From Chthoniobacteraceae bacterium (GTDB lineage: Bacteria > Verrucomicrobiota > Verrucomicrobiia > Chthoniobacterales > Chthoniobacteraceae): a stretch of 64,000 nucleotides of DNA. This document shows, piece after piece, positions 46,601 to 55,426 of this stretch (position 1 is its first letter; every line of letters begins with the position of its first letter). Position numbers and translations under genes: made by a program. The stretch lies in the NCBI GenBank assembly GCA_028293625.1, contig JAQGOL010000011.1, positions 124,001 through 188,000 on the forward strand. Direction: 5' to 3'. Under the pieces are notes generated by a model, which saw only the letters and a list, made by a program, of their open reading frames with translations, was not told the DNA's origin and searched no databases.

Positions 46601-47183
46601 CTCTCCCGGTAGCGGCCCAGGAATCCTGACCGCCTTGCAGGTGGAGCGCGCGGAGCGGATTGTTGATTTTCGCACCGTCATCAGTCCCACCTCCTTTGCC
46701 TTCGAGTTCAGCCGTACCGGCTTGCCGGATTTCAGCCACTCCGCAGCGAGTGGCAACGATCTCCTGCGTCTCACCGACGCCACGGCGCCTTTCACGACGT
46801 TATTTGATTCCGAGACCGGAATCTCCCTCTACTTCCAAACCAATGGCCTCCAGCCCGGTGATCAGTTCTACGGCGGCTTCTACACCGATCTGCGCGCCGA
46901 TTTCTCCGCCGCATTCCAAAACGCCACCGTTTACGTTTACCAACAAGATCCCGCCGGAAGCGTCCTTTTCGGAGGTCAGCATTATTCCCTCGATAACGCC
47001 GTCAACCTTGCAATCACCACTACCCCGCTCTCCGCGGACTTTGGCGATGGGCTTATCAATGGGCAGATTATGCGGGTGCAGGTTGTCATCCCCGAGCCGT
47101 GTTCAACGGCCCTTCTTTCTATCCCGCTTGCGGTCATGGCACTCAGGCGTCGCCGCCAGGCAAGCCGGATTACTTTGGGATAA
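43683..47183 (+). CDS. Autotransporter-associated β-strand-repeat protein with PEP-CTERM tail
   Basis: A 1166-residue exported protein: signal peptide (SVIPLLLLSLPAMSAE), then β-strand repeats of the PATR type (GLRKSGLGTLTLAGANSYSG, LAGTNTYSGPTTIYAGAISF). The C-terminus VVIPEPCSTALLSIPLAVMALRRRRQ is a PEP-CTERM sorting signal: PEP motif, hydrophobic helix, basic end. It should be cut by an exosortase and displayed or released at the surface; no exosortase is in this window. It lies between proB and proA, on the opposite strand, and its end overlaps proB's 3' end by 14 bp. ATG 43683 fits the signal peptide. Confidence 0.88.
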   Translation: MFRSVIPLLLLSLPAMSAELIWGSSGNGGSSTWNTTTANWFDGTNAVTWPTTTTGGSAIFDGTPGTVTVFNSLVYAEKLEFRTAGYLIEGSLLESSPNGLTFNTLADATSNASIYSGEGANARVFTKTGPATLTLKTLAFFDQVNVLSGELRASTSSGVNGSAQYYFNPSSSTRLTLEGYIGDNFSVGGLQGGNAEIYPLDSSSAGSSGKRSLSIFNRGGSFSGVLRDNGANTLALAKYTGSQQELAGTNTYSGPTTIYAGAISFAGSGSALNTVFTVNSGATLLLDNTTLAQSNRISDSAALSLSGTLTLKGNALAPVSEKAGNLIPVGLPLVQVLADPFQPATLTFQSLTPAATGTVLPVFTGTHLGAVSGPGVASIRFVNVPSLVGGDGAVGSTTLSILAGIYGGEAGPESLVTYGANGVRPLSEDEYLHDSLSAGANVSLTTPVTVAGVQSVNALRVQDGSAVLGSGTLTVASGTILALPGNARLMENKLNFGSATGTIFTVGNLVIKSSITGSGGLRKSGLGTLTLAGANSYSGFTEIIAGTVRLENDSALGNTGTYVSRGAALELIGGLSIAPKSLAFSGSGPHGRGALRNLGGDNAWAGDIYSGLDGVIGVEAGSLSFSGNFSDGYLTKIGAGLLRLSGNTNELARISLSGGTLRFQAIASSSAVGLDQIALNYGRLELAPAGVSSEASIILSRRNPLTYTSGAALLLDRGRNSSLTVTVGGPSGLDSLTREESGTLVIVPGSGQLGTVEKLKLTTAFIQQNGIVPSSIVMEEADSQRSASFLAYDAVAGFVRATPTAPAGSTLQTAGANAYFLAQTPQTLTASASLYALQNQGQLLDLGTSTLTFNTAKPDTAGLILNGGIIRGGTLQFLSEAVIYTSLAGATIASDISSSASFSSFFPSTLTFFGPGVVTLSGDVSASRGFFIATVNSGTLKIDGSLQGKIEAQPEATLAGSGRVKYGISGGLISPGSGPGILTALQVERAERIVDFRTVISPTSFAFEFSRTGLPDFSHSAASGNDLLRLTDATAPFTTLFDSETGISLYFQTNGLQPGDQFYGGFYTDLRADFSAAFQNATVYVYQQDPAGSVLFGGQHYSLDNAVNLAITTTPLSADFGDGLINGQIMRVQVVIPEPCSTALLSIPLAVMALRRRRQASRITLG

Positions 47184-47934
47184 AATGCGTGCCGGCGGAT
47201 CCGCCGGCGGCGGCGGCGCCGATCTGGCCCGGTTTACGGCCGCTCACGATATAGGTGCAGATGCCAGCCTCGACTGCCATCTTGACGGCCTGCAATTTGG
47301 AAATCATGCCGCCCACGGAGAACTTCCCTTTCTCCTGCCGGGCCAAAGAGGCGACGCCGTCAATATCCTCAACCACCGGCACCGTGGTTCCCGCTTCATC
47401 CAAAAGTCCATCGACACTGGTCAATAAAATCAGGAGATCAGCCTTGGCCAAAATCGCCACCTCCGCGGAAAGCCGGTCGTTGTCGCCGAACTTGAGCTCC
47501 TCGACCGCCACCGAGTCGTTCTCATTGATGATCGGCACGACGGTTTTATGCTCAAGCAGGCATTCGAGCGTATTGGCGGCATTGGCGTGCCGGGTGCGGC
47601 TGTCGAGATCGCCATGGGTAAGCAGCAGCTGCGCGACATTGAGCCTGTGGGCCGCAAACATCGTGTCGTAAATACGCATCAGCTTGGATTGACCAATCGC
47701 CGCGCAGGCCTGCCGGGCGGAAAGCGCTTCGGGCCGATCTTTCATTCCCAGCGCCATCAGTCCCGCCGCCACCGCGCCGCTTGAAACCACCACGCATTGA
47801 TGTCCTGCTTTCACCAGCGCCGCCACCTCCGCGCAAAGGCGCTCAAATTGCGGTTCATCGAGGGCGTTTCCGGTCGGGTTGGCAAGGATACCGGAACCAA
47901 ATTTGACTACAATTCGTTTGGGTGTGAGAGACAT
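47170..47934 (-). CDS. proB: Glutamate 5-kinase without PUA domain
   Basis: A 254-residue amino-acid kinase that phosphorylates glutamate in proline synthesis. Motifs are IVVKFGSGIL, CVVVSSGAVAAGLMALGM, QACAAIGQSKLM, IINENDSVAVEELKFGDNDRLSA, LLTSVDGLL and GGMISKLQAVKMA. The kinase domain ends GTHFIPK and stops, so the C-terminal PUA domain of many ProB proteins (E. coli) is absent. Short forms exist in some bacteria. Its last 14 bp overlap the convergent PEP-CTERM gene that separates it from proA. Confidence 0.94.
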   Translation of the reverse strand: MSLTPKRIVVKFGSGILANPTGNALDEPQFERLCAEVAALVKAGHQCVVVSSGAVAAGLMALGMKDRPEALSARQACAAIGQSKLMRIYDTMFAAHRLNVAQLLLTHGDLDSRTRHANAANTLECLLEHKTVVPIINENDSVAVEELKFGDNDRLSAEVAILAKADLLILLTSVDGLLDEAGTTVPVVEDIDGVASLARQEKGKFSVGGMISKLQAVKMAVEAGICTYIVSGRKPGQIGAAAAGGSAGTHFIPK

Positions 47935-48065
47935 GGCGAAGGAAGCCGTGGATAGTTGGAGGCACGCCGCCCGGCGACAAGCTGAATATCGGTTTTATCC
48001 ATGACAGCTTCGGTTGCCGAGCCGCTTGCATTCGAGGACTCCCTTCCTAGACTCGGTGTCACTTT

Positions 48066-50039
48066 ATGAGCGATCTCAGCATTGAAATTGAGCGAGCCGT
48101 GCAGGCCGGACAGCTGCGTCAAAGCAGCGCGAAAAACATCGAACAAATGCTTGTTAGAACCAGCCAGCCCTCTGTTTTGGAGAGCATCACGGAACTGGTG
48201 AATGCCGGCGCATGGGAGGAACTCGATGATCGTTTCTTTAAAACCCTCGCTTTTGGGACCGGCGGCCTGCGCGGACGCACCATCGGCAAGATCGTGACGG
48301 CGGCCGAACGCGGCGAACCCCAGCCGCTCGATCGCCCGCAACGGCCTTGCGCCGGGACCAACGCGATGAATTTCTTCAATGTCAGTCGCGCCACGCAGGG
48401 TCTGGTGGCTTATTTGAAGGAGTGGCTCGCCAAGGAACAGATCCTGAGCAAGCCGAAGATCGTTGTTGCCCACGATACCCGTTATTTTTCACGCGATTTT
48501 GCGGAACTCACCGCCCGCGTCGCCATGGATAACGGATGCGACGTCTGTCTTTTTGAAGGACCCCGCTCCACCCCGCAGCTCTCCTTTACCGTGCGCCAGC
48601 AGAACGCTTTTGGAGGCATCGTCATCACCGCCAGCCATAACCCTTCCCACGACAACGGTTACAAAGTCTATTTCTCCGATGGCGCCCAAGTCGTCGAACC
48701 GCATGCGAGCGCAATTATCGCCAAGGTCAATGCGATTGAATCCGACGTTTACGAGCCGCTGCCTGAAGACGCGCAAGGAACCTTGACCGTGCTCGGCAAA
48801 GAGATCGACGAGGCTTACATGGAACGGCTCGAAACCCTCGTGCTCGACCGGCCGATGGTCGAGTCGGCCAAGGATCTGCAGATTGTTTTCACCTCCATCC
48901 ATGGGACTGGCGGCGCGATCATTAAACCGATGCTCGACCGGCTCGGCTTCCGTTATTCGACCGTGCCGGCGCAGGAAATTCCCGACGGCCGTTTTCCTAC
49001 GGTGAAATCGCCCAACCCCGAAAACGCCGAAGCGCTCTCCAAGGCGATCGAGCTGGCCAACGAAGTCGGGGCGGATCTGGTCATGGCGACCGATCCGGAT
49101 TGTGACCGCATGGGGGTGGCGGCGCGCAACCGGGAAGGCGTGATGGAACTTTTCAGCGGCAACCAGATCGGCTCCCTGATGGCCTATTACCGGGTCAAAA
49201 AACTCATCGAACAGCGCGTGATCACTTCGGACAACGCGCGCCGCTGCGTGATCATCAAGACATTCGTCACCACCGATCTTCAAAAAGCCATCGCCCAACG
49301 CAACGGCCTGCGCTGTGTGGAAACGCTCACCGGCTTTAAATATATCGGCGAAAAACTCGGCAAATACGAAGCCGCGCTGCCGATCGAACGCCGGATGAAT
49401 TACCGGATGCTGCCCGAAATCGAGACCCGCCTGCTGCGGCTCAACCATTCGAGCTATTACGTGTGCGGCGGCGAAGAGAGTTACGGTTACAGCGCCGCCG
49501 ATTTTATCCGCGACAAAGACGGCAATGGCGCCGTCGTGGTCTTTGCCGAAGTGGCCGCTTACGCCAAATCGCGGGGACTCACGCTCGATCAGCTTTTGGA
49601 TGAAATCTATTCCGACTACGGCTTTTACCTCGAGCAGAACGGCAATCTGACCTTTGAAGGAGCCGAGGGGGCGAGCAAGATCCAGAAGCTGGTGACTTCG
49701 TATGCGTCGCAACCGCCGGGCGAAGCCGATCAGTCGCCCGTGACCGAGCTGCGCAATTTTGCCGAGCAGGATTTTGTCGATATCGAAGGCGACAAAATCC
49801 CGAAGGAAAAAATGCTCATGATCGATCTGGCTGATGGACGCCGGTTCGCGGTGCGGCCGTCGGGCACCGAACCGAAGATCAAATTTTACATGTTCGGCCG
49901 CCGTTTGCCCCAGGCTGGCCGGGGCTTTACGGAAAGCGAACTGACCGAGGCGCGCCAGGAGGTCACCGCTTCACTCGCCTCGCTTTGGAGATGGATTCAG
50001 GCCGATGTGGAAAAGCGCCTCGGCCGCGACGATAGTTAA
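48066..50039 (+). CDS. Phosphohexomutase (phosphoglucomutase/phosphomannomutase family)
   Basis: A 657-residue mutase interconverting hexose 1- and 6-phosphates. It has the N-terminal FGTGGLRGRTIGK, the phosphoserine loop IVITASHNPSHDNGYKVYF, the Mg loop DLVMATDPDCDRMGVAAR, the sugar loop CGGEESYGYSA and the phosphate loop VRPSGTEPKIKFYMF. The length fits the long PGM type. It provides sugar phosphates for glycogen, envelope polysaccharide or nucleotide-sugar synthesis. It is divergent from proB and followed by a small gene 36 bp away. Confidence 0.93.
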   Translation: MSDLSIEIERAVQAGQLRQSSAKNIEQMLVRTSQPSVLESITELVNAGAWEELDDRFFKTLAFGTGGLRGRTIGKIVTAAERGEPQPLDRPQRPCAGTNAMNFFNVSRATQGLVAYLKEWLAKEQILSKPKIVVAHDTRYFSRDFAELTARVAMDNGCDVCLFEGPRSTPQLSFTVRQQNAFGGIVITASHNPSHDNGYKVYFSDGAQVVEPHASAIIAKVNAIESDVYEPLPEDAQGTLTVLGKEIDEAYMERLETLVLDRPMVESAKDLQIVFTSIHGTGGAIIKPMLDRLGFRYSTVPAQEIPDGRFPTVKSPNPENAEALSKAIELANEVGADLVMATDPDCDRMGVAARNREGVMELFSGNQIGSLMAYYRVKKLIEQRVITSDNARRCVIIKTFVTTDLQKAIAQRNGLRCVETLTGFKYIGEKLGKYEAALPIERRMNYRMLPEIETRLLRLNHSSYYVCGGEESYGYSAADFIRDKDGNGAVVVFAEVAAYAKSRGLTLDQLLDEIYSDYGFYLEQNGNLTFEGAEGASKIQKLVTSYASQPPGEADQSPVTELRNFAEQDFVDIEGDKIPKEKMLMIDLADGRRFAVRPSGTEPKIKFYMFGRRLPQAGRGFTESELTEARQEVTASLASLWRWIQADVEKRLGRDDS

Positions 50040-50074
50040 CCCTCACTCTCACTGCCCCAAACCGAGTCATCCTT

Positions 50075-50386
50075 ATGCCTAGAGAAATCAACCTTGATGG
50101 AGTCGAAGTCTCCATCCTTAAAGCGCTCGGAACCGGGGGCGGCGACACCGCAGGCGAAACGCTGCTTAGCCGGCTGGAGGGGCTCGAGTTCGCCGAGGTG
50201 CTCGATTCGATTGAAGGAATGATCTCCATCGGGTACGTCTCCTCCGACCGGGTTGCCATCCGCAAAAGGGAAGAGTTCGAAAAGGCCGCCTTTTATGTGA
50301 ACTCCGGTTACGCCCGCGACCTCAAAAACGCCCTCGAACCGGTCACCCGGGAAAAGCCCAGGAGCCGGCGCATCCGTCGCGAATAG
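50075..50386 (+). CDS. Small conserved-looking protein, unknown function
   Basis: A 103-residue soluble protein, acidic at the start and strongly basic at the end (EKPRSRRIRRE). The core LDGVEVSILKALGTGGGDTAG and SRLEGLEFAEVLDSIEGMISIGYVSSDRVAIRKREEFEKA has the look of a winged-helix: helices followed by a β-hairpin. A DNA-binding role is possible but not shown. It sits 35 bp after the mutase and 76 bp before lnt on the same strand. Confidence 0.65.
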   Translation: MPREINLDGVEVSILKALGTGGGDTAGETLLSRLEGLEFAEVLDSIEGMISIGYVSSDRVAIRKREEFEKAAFYVNSGYARDLKNALEPVTREKPRSRRIRRE

Positions 50387-50462
50387 ATCAAAGAGGCGGG
50401 ACTCTGCTTAAATTGCGGGTTGCGCAATGCGGGGCGCCGATTGAAAACACCGCTCCGCCGCG

Positions 50463-52109
50463 ATGTCCGACCAATCCGCCATTTCCGTTTCCCCGTCCAT
50501 CACCCGCCCTCCACGATCCGCGCTTCACCTTTGGCCCTGGCTTGCGGCGGCATCCAGCGGTCTGCTCCTGGCGTTTTGCTTTGCTCCCTGGAACCTCGGT
50601 CCGCTTTGCTGGATTGCGCTTACACCGCTGATTTGCGCGGTCTGGTTTTCCCGGCCCACAAAGCGCGACGGGCTTAGAAAGGCGCTGCTTGGTTATGTAA
50701 CGGGCATCGTCTTTTTCACGGCGACTTTTTACTGGCTCGGCACGCTTGGAATTCTTTTTGGGGAATTCTGGCTGCGCGGTTTATCACTGCTGCTGGCTTT
50801 GTACATGGGGCTCTACCTGTCCTTTTGGGCGTGGTTCATCAGCCGCCTCCACGATGGAGTCAGCCGATTCACCCATTCCAGCGGCAATATCGCCACCGCG
50901 CTTCTGGGCGCCTCCGCATGGGTGGCTCACGAATGGGTCCGCGGCTGGCTTTTCAGCGGATTCGGCTGGAACGGGCTGGGCGTCGCGCTTCACAAAGACC
51001 TGGCGATGATCCAGATTGTCGACATCACCGGCGTCTGGGGGTTGTCGTTCCTGGTCACGTTTTGCAATCTCATGGGCGTGATTATCGTGCGCCGGCTGCT
51101 CGCGGAAATCGGCCCGATTTTCCTGAAACGGATCCGTTGGGAATTCAGCTTCACCATGGCTTTGATCGCCGCCGTGTTCGCTTATGGAGTCCGCACGCTG
51201 ATGCACGGAAACGCCGCGGAACCGGCCACCACGGTTCGCGTTGGCATGATTCAGCCCAATACGAAGCAAACCGAGAAATGGAGCGCCGATTCCGAGAACC
51301 GAATTTTTGAGCGGCTCGACCTGCTCACCACCGCCGTCGCGCTCTCCAAACCGGACCTGATCGTCTGGCCGGAAGCGTCGACCCCGCGTGGCATGTTCGC
51401 GGATGAAACTAATTACAGCTTCATTATGAAACAGGTGGAGCAAGGCGATTTTTCATTGCTAATCGGCACGGTCGATACCGACATCGATCGCCGGGAGGAC
51501 TACAACGTCGCCACCTTGCTCAACACGCACGGCACCCAGCTTCAAACGCATAAAAAGATGCACCTCGTCCCATTCGGGGAATATCTGCCGTTGCGGACCG
51601 CGTTCCCGCTTTTTGCCATGGTAGCCGGCGAACTCGTCCCCTCGGATTTCACCCCGGGCCGCCAATTTACGGTGCTTACCCTGCCAAAACCGGCGATTAA
51701 ATTCTCCGCATTGATTTGTTTTGAAGACACCCTTGGCGATCTGACCCGGCAGTTTGTGCTCAATGGCGCGCAATTGCTCGTCAACATTACCAACGACGGC
51801 TGGTTTTTGGAAACCGCCGGAGCCGAACAACACCTCCACAACGCGCTCTTCCGGGCGGTTGAAAATCGCCGTCCCCTGCTCCGCTGCGCCAACACGGGCG
51901 TCACCTGTTCGATCGACCGCTTTGGCCGCGTGGACCGCTGGTATGAACCGTTCCGCGAAGAAGTGCAGCCGGCTCGCGAAATCCGCGTTCCAATCAACAC
52001 CGCGCACACTTTTTATGGCCGCCACGGCGATTGGCTGGCCATTGGCGCTTCCCTCGTGACGGGTCTGAACATTGCGGGCGCTGCGCTCAGACGCCGATAT
52101 GCGGCCTGA
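50463..52109 (+). CDS. lnt: Apolipoprotein N-acyltransferase
   Basis: A 548-residue membrane enzyme that N-acylates lipoproteins in the cytoplasmic membrane. Six or so N-terminal membrane segments (PWLAAASSGLLLAFCFAPWN, LGYVTGIVFFTATFYWLG, GLSLLLALYMGLYLSFWAWF and others) precede a nitrilase-type domain: Glu in LIVWPEASTPRG, Lys in THKKMHLVPFGEYLPL and Cys in FSALICFEDTLGDLT. It is the first gene of an envelope cluster. Its substrates would include the lipoproteins of this cell, such as the 8.2-9 kb product. Confidence 0.94.
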   Translation: MSDQSAISVSPSITRPPRSALHLWPWLAAASSGLLLAFCFAPWNLGPLCWIALTPLICAVWFSRPTKRDGLRKALLGYVTGIVFFTATFYWLGTLGILFGEFWLRGLSLLLALYMGLYLSFWAWFISRLHDGVSRFTHSSGNIATALLGASAWVAHEWVRGWLFSGFGWNGLGVALHKDLAMIQIVDITGVWGLSFLVTFCNLMGVIIVRRLLAEIGPIFLKRIRWEFSFTMALIAAVFAYGVRTLMHGNAAEPATTVRVGMIQPNTKQTEKWSADSENRIFERLDLLTTAVALSKPDLIVWPEASTPRGMFADETNYSFIMKQVEQGDFSLLIGTVDTDIDRREDYNVATLLNTHGTQLQTHKKMHLVPFGEYLPLRTAFPLFAMVAGELVPSDFTPGRQFTVLTLPKPAIKFSALICFEDTLGDLTRQFVLNGAQLLVNITNDGWFLETAGAEQHLHNALFRAVENRRPLLRCANTGVTCSIDRFGRVDRWYEPFREEVQPAREIRVPINTAHTFYGRHGDWLAIGASLVTGLNIAGAALRRRYAA

Positions 52110-52129
52110 GTGACTCCGTTTGCCGAGTT

Positions 52130-52894
52130 ATGAGTATCCTTTCGGCCCTCGTGGTCTCATTGCACGATGTCTCTCCACGCACCCGGCTCGATTGCACCGC
52201 AATCCTGGCGGCGTTAAAAGAGGCTGGAGTGCCGGCCTGCTCACTCCTTGTCATCCCCGATCACCATCGGCGCGGCCATTTGCTCGACGACGCGGATTTT
52301 TGCCAATGGCTGCGCGGGTTGGCCAATGAAGGGCACGAGGTGGTCATCCACGGCTACCATCATTGGCGGGAACGCCGGCCCGCCGAGCGCCTACTTCAAA
52401 AATTCCTCACCCGCCTTTACACTGCCGATGAAGGGGAGTTTTACGACCTTTCCCAGGCCGAAGCCGCCCGGCTGGTCTCAAAAGCGCGCGAAGAATTCCG
52501 TTTACTGGGACTGGATCCGGCAGGCTTCATCGCACCCGCCTGGCTCCTTGGCGCCGAAGCCGAAGCCGCACTCTGTGAACTCGGCATCCAATACACGACC
52601 CGGCTCGCCACGGTCAGTGATTTTCGCGCGGCGCCCTTCCAATCCCAATCGCTGGTCTGGAGTGTTCGCAGCCTATGGCGCCGCGTCGTCAGCCTCGGAT
52701 GGAATCTCCTGCTTTTTCGCCTCCTTAAAACGAATGCATTGATGCGGATTTCCATTCACCCGGTTGATTGCCGACATCCCAGGGTGTGGCGTCAGATCCG
52801 CGGGCTGACGGTCCGCGCGCTCACAACCCGCGTCCCACTGACTTATTTGCAATGGATCGGGCAGCGGTACGCCTATTCAGCAAAAAGTGATTGA
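52130..52894 (+). CDS. Polysaccharide-deacetylase-like protein (DUF2334)
   Basis: A 254-residue protein of the NodB/DUF2334 type. It has LVVSLHDVSPRTRLDC with the metal Asp, the GHEVVIHGYHHWRE motif with His metal ligands, and FIAPAWLLGAEAE, RISIHPVDCRH near the end. It may remove acetyl groups from a polysaccharide or glycolipid. There is no signal peptide, so it should be cytoplasmic or membrane-associated. ATG 52130 is favoured; it follows lnt by 20 bp. It precedes the PHP-glycosyltransferase gene by 114 bp. Confidence 0.85.
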   Translation: MSILSALVVSLHDVSPRTRLDCTAILAALKEAGVPACSLLVIPDHHRRGHLLDDADFCQWLRGLANEGHEVVIHGYHHWRERRPAERLLQKFLTRLYTADEGEFYDLSQAEAARLVSKAREEFRLLGLDPAGFIAPAWLLGAEAEAALCELGIQYTTRLATVSDFRAAPFQSQSLVWSVRSLWRRVVSLGWNLLLFRLLKTNALMRISIHPVDCRHPRVWRQIRGLTVRALTTRVPLTYLQWIGQRYAYSAKSD

Positions 52895-53008
52895 TCCGGT
52901 TTTTTCGCCACACAAACGGCGAGTGAATCACTCCCCGCTCTTGTCATTGAGGCGCGGCCTGATTGAACGGGCGGAAACCACATGCTCGTGGTTCCCGATT
53001 TCTAACCC

Positions 53009-55426
53009 ATGATCCCTGCCCCTGTGCGTTCTGATCTTCATCTTCATTCCCGCCATAGCGTCCGCGCCCCGGAATGGTTTTTCCGCCGGGCCGGCTTGCA
53101 GGACAGCTATTCAGAGCCGCGCGCGCTTTACGAGCAGCTCAAAGAACGCGGGATGAACTTTTTCACCCTGACCGACCACAACAGTATCCAGGGGTGCCTG
53201 GAAATTGCCGATCGCCCCGGGGTTTTTATCAGCGAACAGATCACCGCCAGTTTCCCCGAGGACCGGACTGCGGCGCATCTGCTTGTATGGGGGATTAACG
53301 AAGCGCAACACGGCGACATGCAGGCGCTTCGGGAAAATATCTACGATCTGCAGGATTATCTGGCCCGGCAGAACATCGCCCATGCGGTCGCTCATCCGCT
53401 TTATAAAACCAACGGGCGTCTCGATTTCGCGCATATTGAGAAGCTGCTTCTTCTATTTAAGCATTTTGAGGGAATCAACGGGCTCCGCGATGCGCTCCTT
53501 GGCGACGTGACCCGGTTTATTCTCAAGGGACTTACCCCGCATAAAATTGAAGAGATGGCCAATCGGCATCGACTGACGCCAACCCATTTCGAGCCCTGGA
53601 AAAAAGTGCTCATCGCCGGATCCGACGACCACGGCGGAATGAATCCGGCTTCCGCCTACACAAGCACGCCCGCGTGCGCGACCCCCGCCGAATTTCTCTG
53701 CCATATTCGTGAAAGCCGCTGTGAGATCCATGGCGCCGGCGGCAGCCCGCTCACGCTTTCCCATGGGCTCTATAATAACCTGCGCTGCTTTATCGGCGAA
53801 AAAGTGGCCGGCGCCGAGAGCTCCAGCTTCGTTGGAAAAGCGTTTTCGCGGTTCATGGAAGGCGAAGATCCGACTGAGTTTTCCTGGACGGACAAGATCG
53901 GCTTTATCGCGCAGGGGATTGCGACGGGAAAAATCTTTGAGCTGGCAAAACCGGCGCACGTATCGGTGTGGCGGCAATTTGCGGCGCACTTTTCTCAAAC
54001 TGATGTCAAGGCGCTGTTGATTGATCAAACCGCTGGGATTGTCGAACCGGAAAGACGCGCGTTTGTGATCGCGAACTTTTTTGTCAACCAGCTCGCGTTC
54101 CGTTTTTTCACGCGGTTCGTAAAGCAGGCCGCCTCGGGCAGCCTGATCGCGGCCCTTCAGGAAGTTAGTGTCATGCTGCCGATCGTTGCGACGCTGGCGC
54201 CTTACCTTTATGCATTTCGCAGCCAGGCACCCGACCGTGGATGGCTTGCGGATGTGAGCCGGCGCTTTGCCGGGGAACTGGCGCCGGCGTTAAAAAACCG
54301 CAAACGCGCCTGGTTTACCGACACGCTTGAGGACGTCAATGGCGTGGCCAACACCATTCGAAAACTCACCGCGGCGGTCGTCGCCGAGGGCAACGATCTG
54401 GTGGTCGTCACATCGCGTTCCTCCATTCAGATCAGCGATATTCCAATTAAAAATTTCCCGCCCATTGGCGAGTTTGAACTCCCGGAATACGAACTCCAGA
54501 AGCTGAGTTTCCCGCCTGTCCTGCAGATGCTCGATTACATCCATCGCGAAGGATTTACCGAGCTGATCATCAGCACTCCCGGCCCGGTTGGCATCACGGC
54601 GCTCATTGCCGCCAGGATCCTCGGGATTCGCACCAGCGGCATTTACCACACTGATTTCCCTCAATACGTGCGCATCCTCACCGATGATTCCGCGCTGGAA
54701 ACCCTCACGTGGAGCTACATGAAGTTTTTCTACGACCAGCTCGACCTCATTTATGTCAATTCCGAAAGCTACCGCCACGCCTGGATCGAACGCGGCATCG
54801 CACCGGACAAATTTCGCATCCTGCCGCGCGGCCTCGATACCACCCTCTTTCATCCTTCCCGGCGCGATCCCGGTTTCTGGGAAAAATACGGGATCGCGCC
54901 GGGCTCTCCGGTCCTGCTCTACGTCGGCCGTGTCTCCAAGGAAAAGGACCTCGATCTCATCGCCTCCATGTGGAGCAGGCTCCTTAAGGGCGAAACGCGC
55001 GAGTTCTCTCCCTCGCTTGCCATTGTCGGAGATGGCCCATATCTGAAAGAGCTCAAGGAACTCCTGCCCGATGCCGCTTTTACAGGCTATCTGGCAGGAC
55101 TCGATCTGGCGCGGGCATTTGCCTCAGCCGATCTTTTTCTCTTTCCAAGCACAACAGACACTTTCGGCAACGTGGTGCTTGAAGCGCTCGCAAGCGGCCT
55201 GCCCAACGTGGTCTCCGATCAGGGCGGACCACGCGACCTTATTACGGAGGGGAAAACCGGCTACGTCACCCGGGCTCGTGACGTGGCCGGTTTCACCGCC
55301 GCAGTACAGAGACTGATCGACGATCCGGCGCTTCGAAAAACGATGAGTCTGCAGGCTTTTGACGCGGTGCAGCAACGCGACTGGAGTGAGGCGGGCAGGG
55401 CTTTCTGGGCGATGCCAGCCGAATAA
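53009..55426 (+). CDS. PHP-domain / GT4 glycosyltransferase fusion
   Basis: An 805-residue fusion. The N-terminal ~230 residues are a PHP phosphoesterase: SDLHLHSRHSVRAPEWFFRR, FTLTDHNSIQGC and AGSDDHGGMNP near 204 supply the His/Asp metal ligands. A middle part to ~430 contains helices (VKQAASGSLIAALQEVSVM). The C-terminal ~370 residues are a GT4 glycosyltransferase: HTDFPQYVRI, VLLYVGRVSKEKDLDLI, LEALASGLPNVVSDQGGP and DLITEGKTGYV. The fusion would pair a phosphatase with sugar transfer to a lipid or polymer. Activity of neither part is proven. It is in an envelope cluster with lnt and the DUF2334 gene. Confidence 0.88.
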   Translation: MIPAPVRSDLHLHSRHSVRAPEWFFRRAGLQDSYSEPRALYEQLKERGMNFFTLTDHNSIQGCLEIADRPGVFISEQITASFPEDRTAAHLLVWGINEAQHGDMQALRENIYDLQDYLARQNIAHAVAHPLYKTNGRLDFAHIEKLLLLFKHFEGINGLRDALLGDVTRFILKGLTPHKIEEMANRHRLTPTHFEPWKKVLIAGSDDHGGMNPASAYTSTPACATPAEFLCHIRESRCEIHGAGGSPLTLSHGLYNNLRCFIGEKVAGAESSSFVGKAFSRFMEGEDPTEFSWTDKIGFIAQGIATGKIFELAKPAHVSVWRQFAAHFSQTDVKALLIDQTAGIVEPERRAFVIANFFVNQLAFRFFTRFVKQAASGSLIAALQEVSVMLPIVATLAPYLYAFRSQAPDRGWLADVSRRFAGELAPALKNRKRAWFTDTLEDVNGVANTIRKLTAAVVAEGNDLVVVTSRSSIQISDIPIKNFPPIGEFELPEYELQKLSFPPVLQMLDYIHREGFTELIISTPGPVGITALIAARILGIRTSGIYHTDFPQYVRILTDDSALETLTWSYMKFFYDQLDLIYVNSESYRHAWIERGIAPDKFRILPRGLDTTLFHPSRRDPGFWEKYGIAPGSPVLLYVGRVSKEKDLDLIASMWSRLLKGETREFSPSLAIVGDGPYLKELKELLPDAAFTGYLAGLDLARAFASADLFLFPSTTDTFGNVVLEALASGLPNVVSDQGGPRDLITEGKTGYVTRARDVAGFTAAVQRLIDDPALRKTMSLQAFDAVQQRDWSEAGRAFWAMPAE

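Noticed and set aside
48489-49712. 407-codon minus-strand open frame
   Set aside because: It is antisense to the phosphohexomutase gene, which carries all family motifs.
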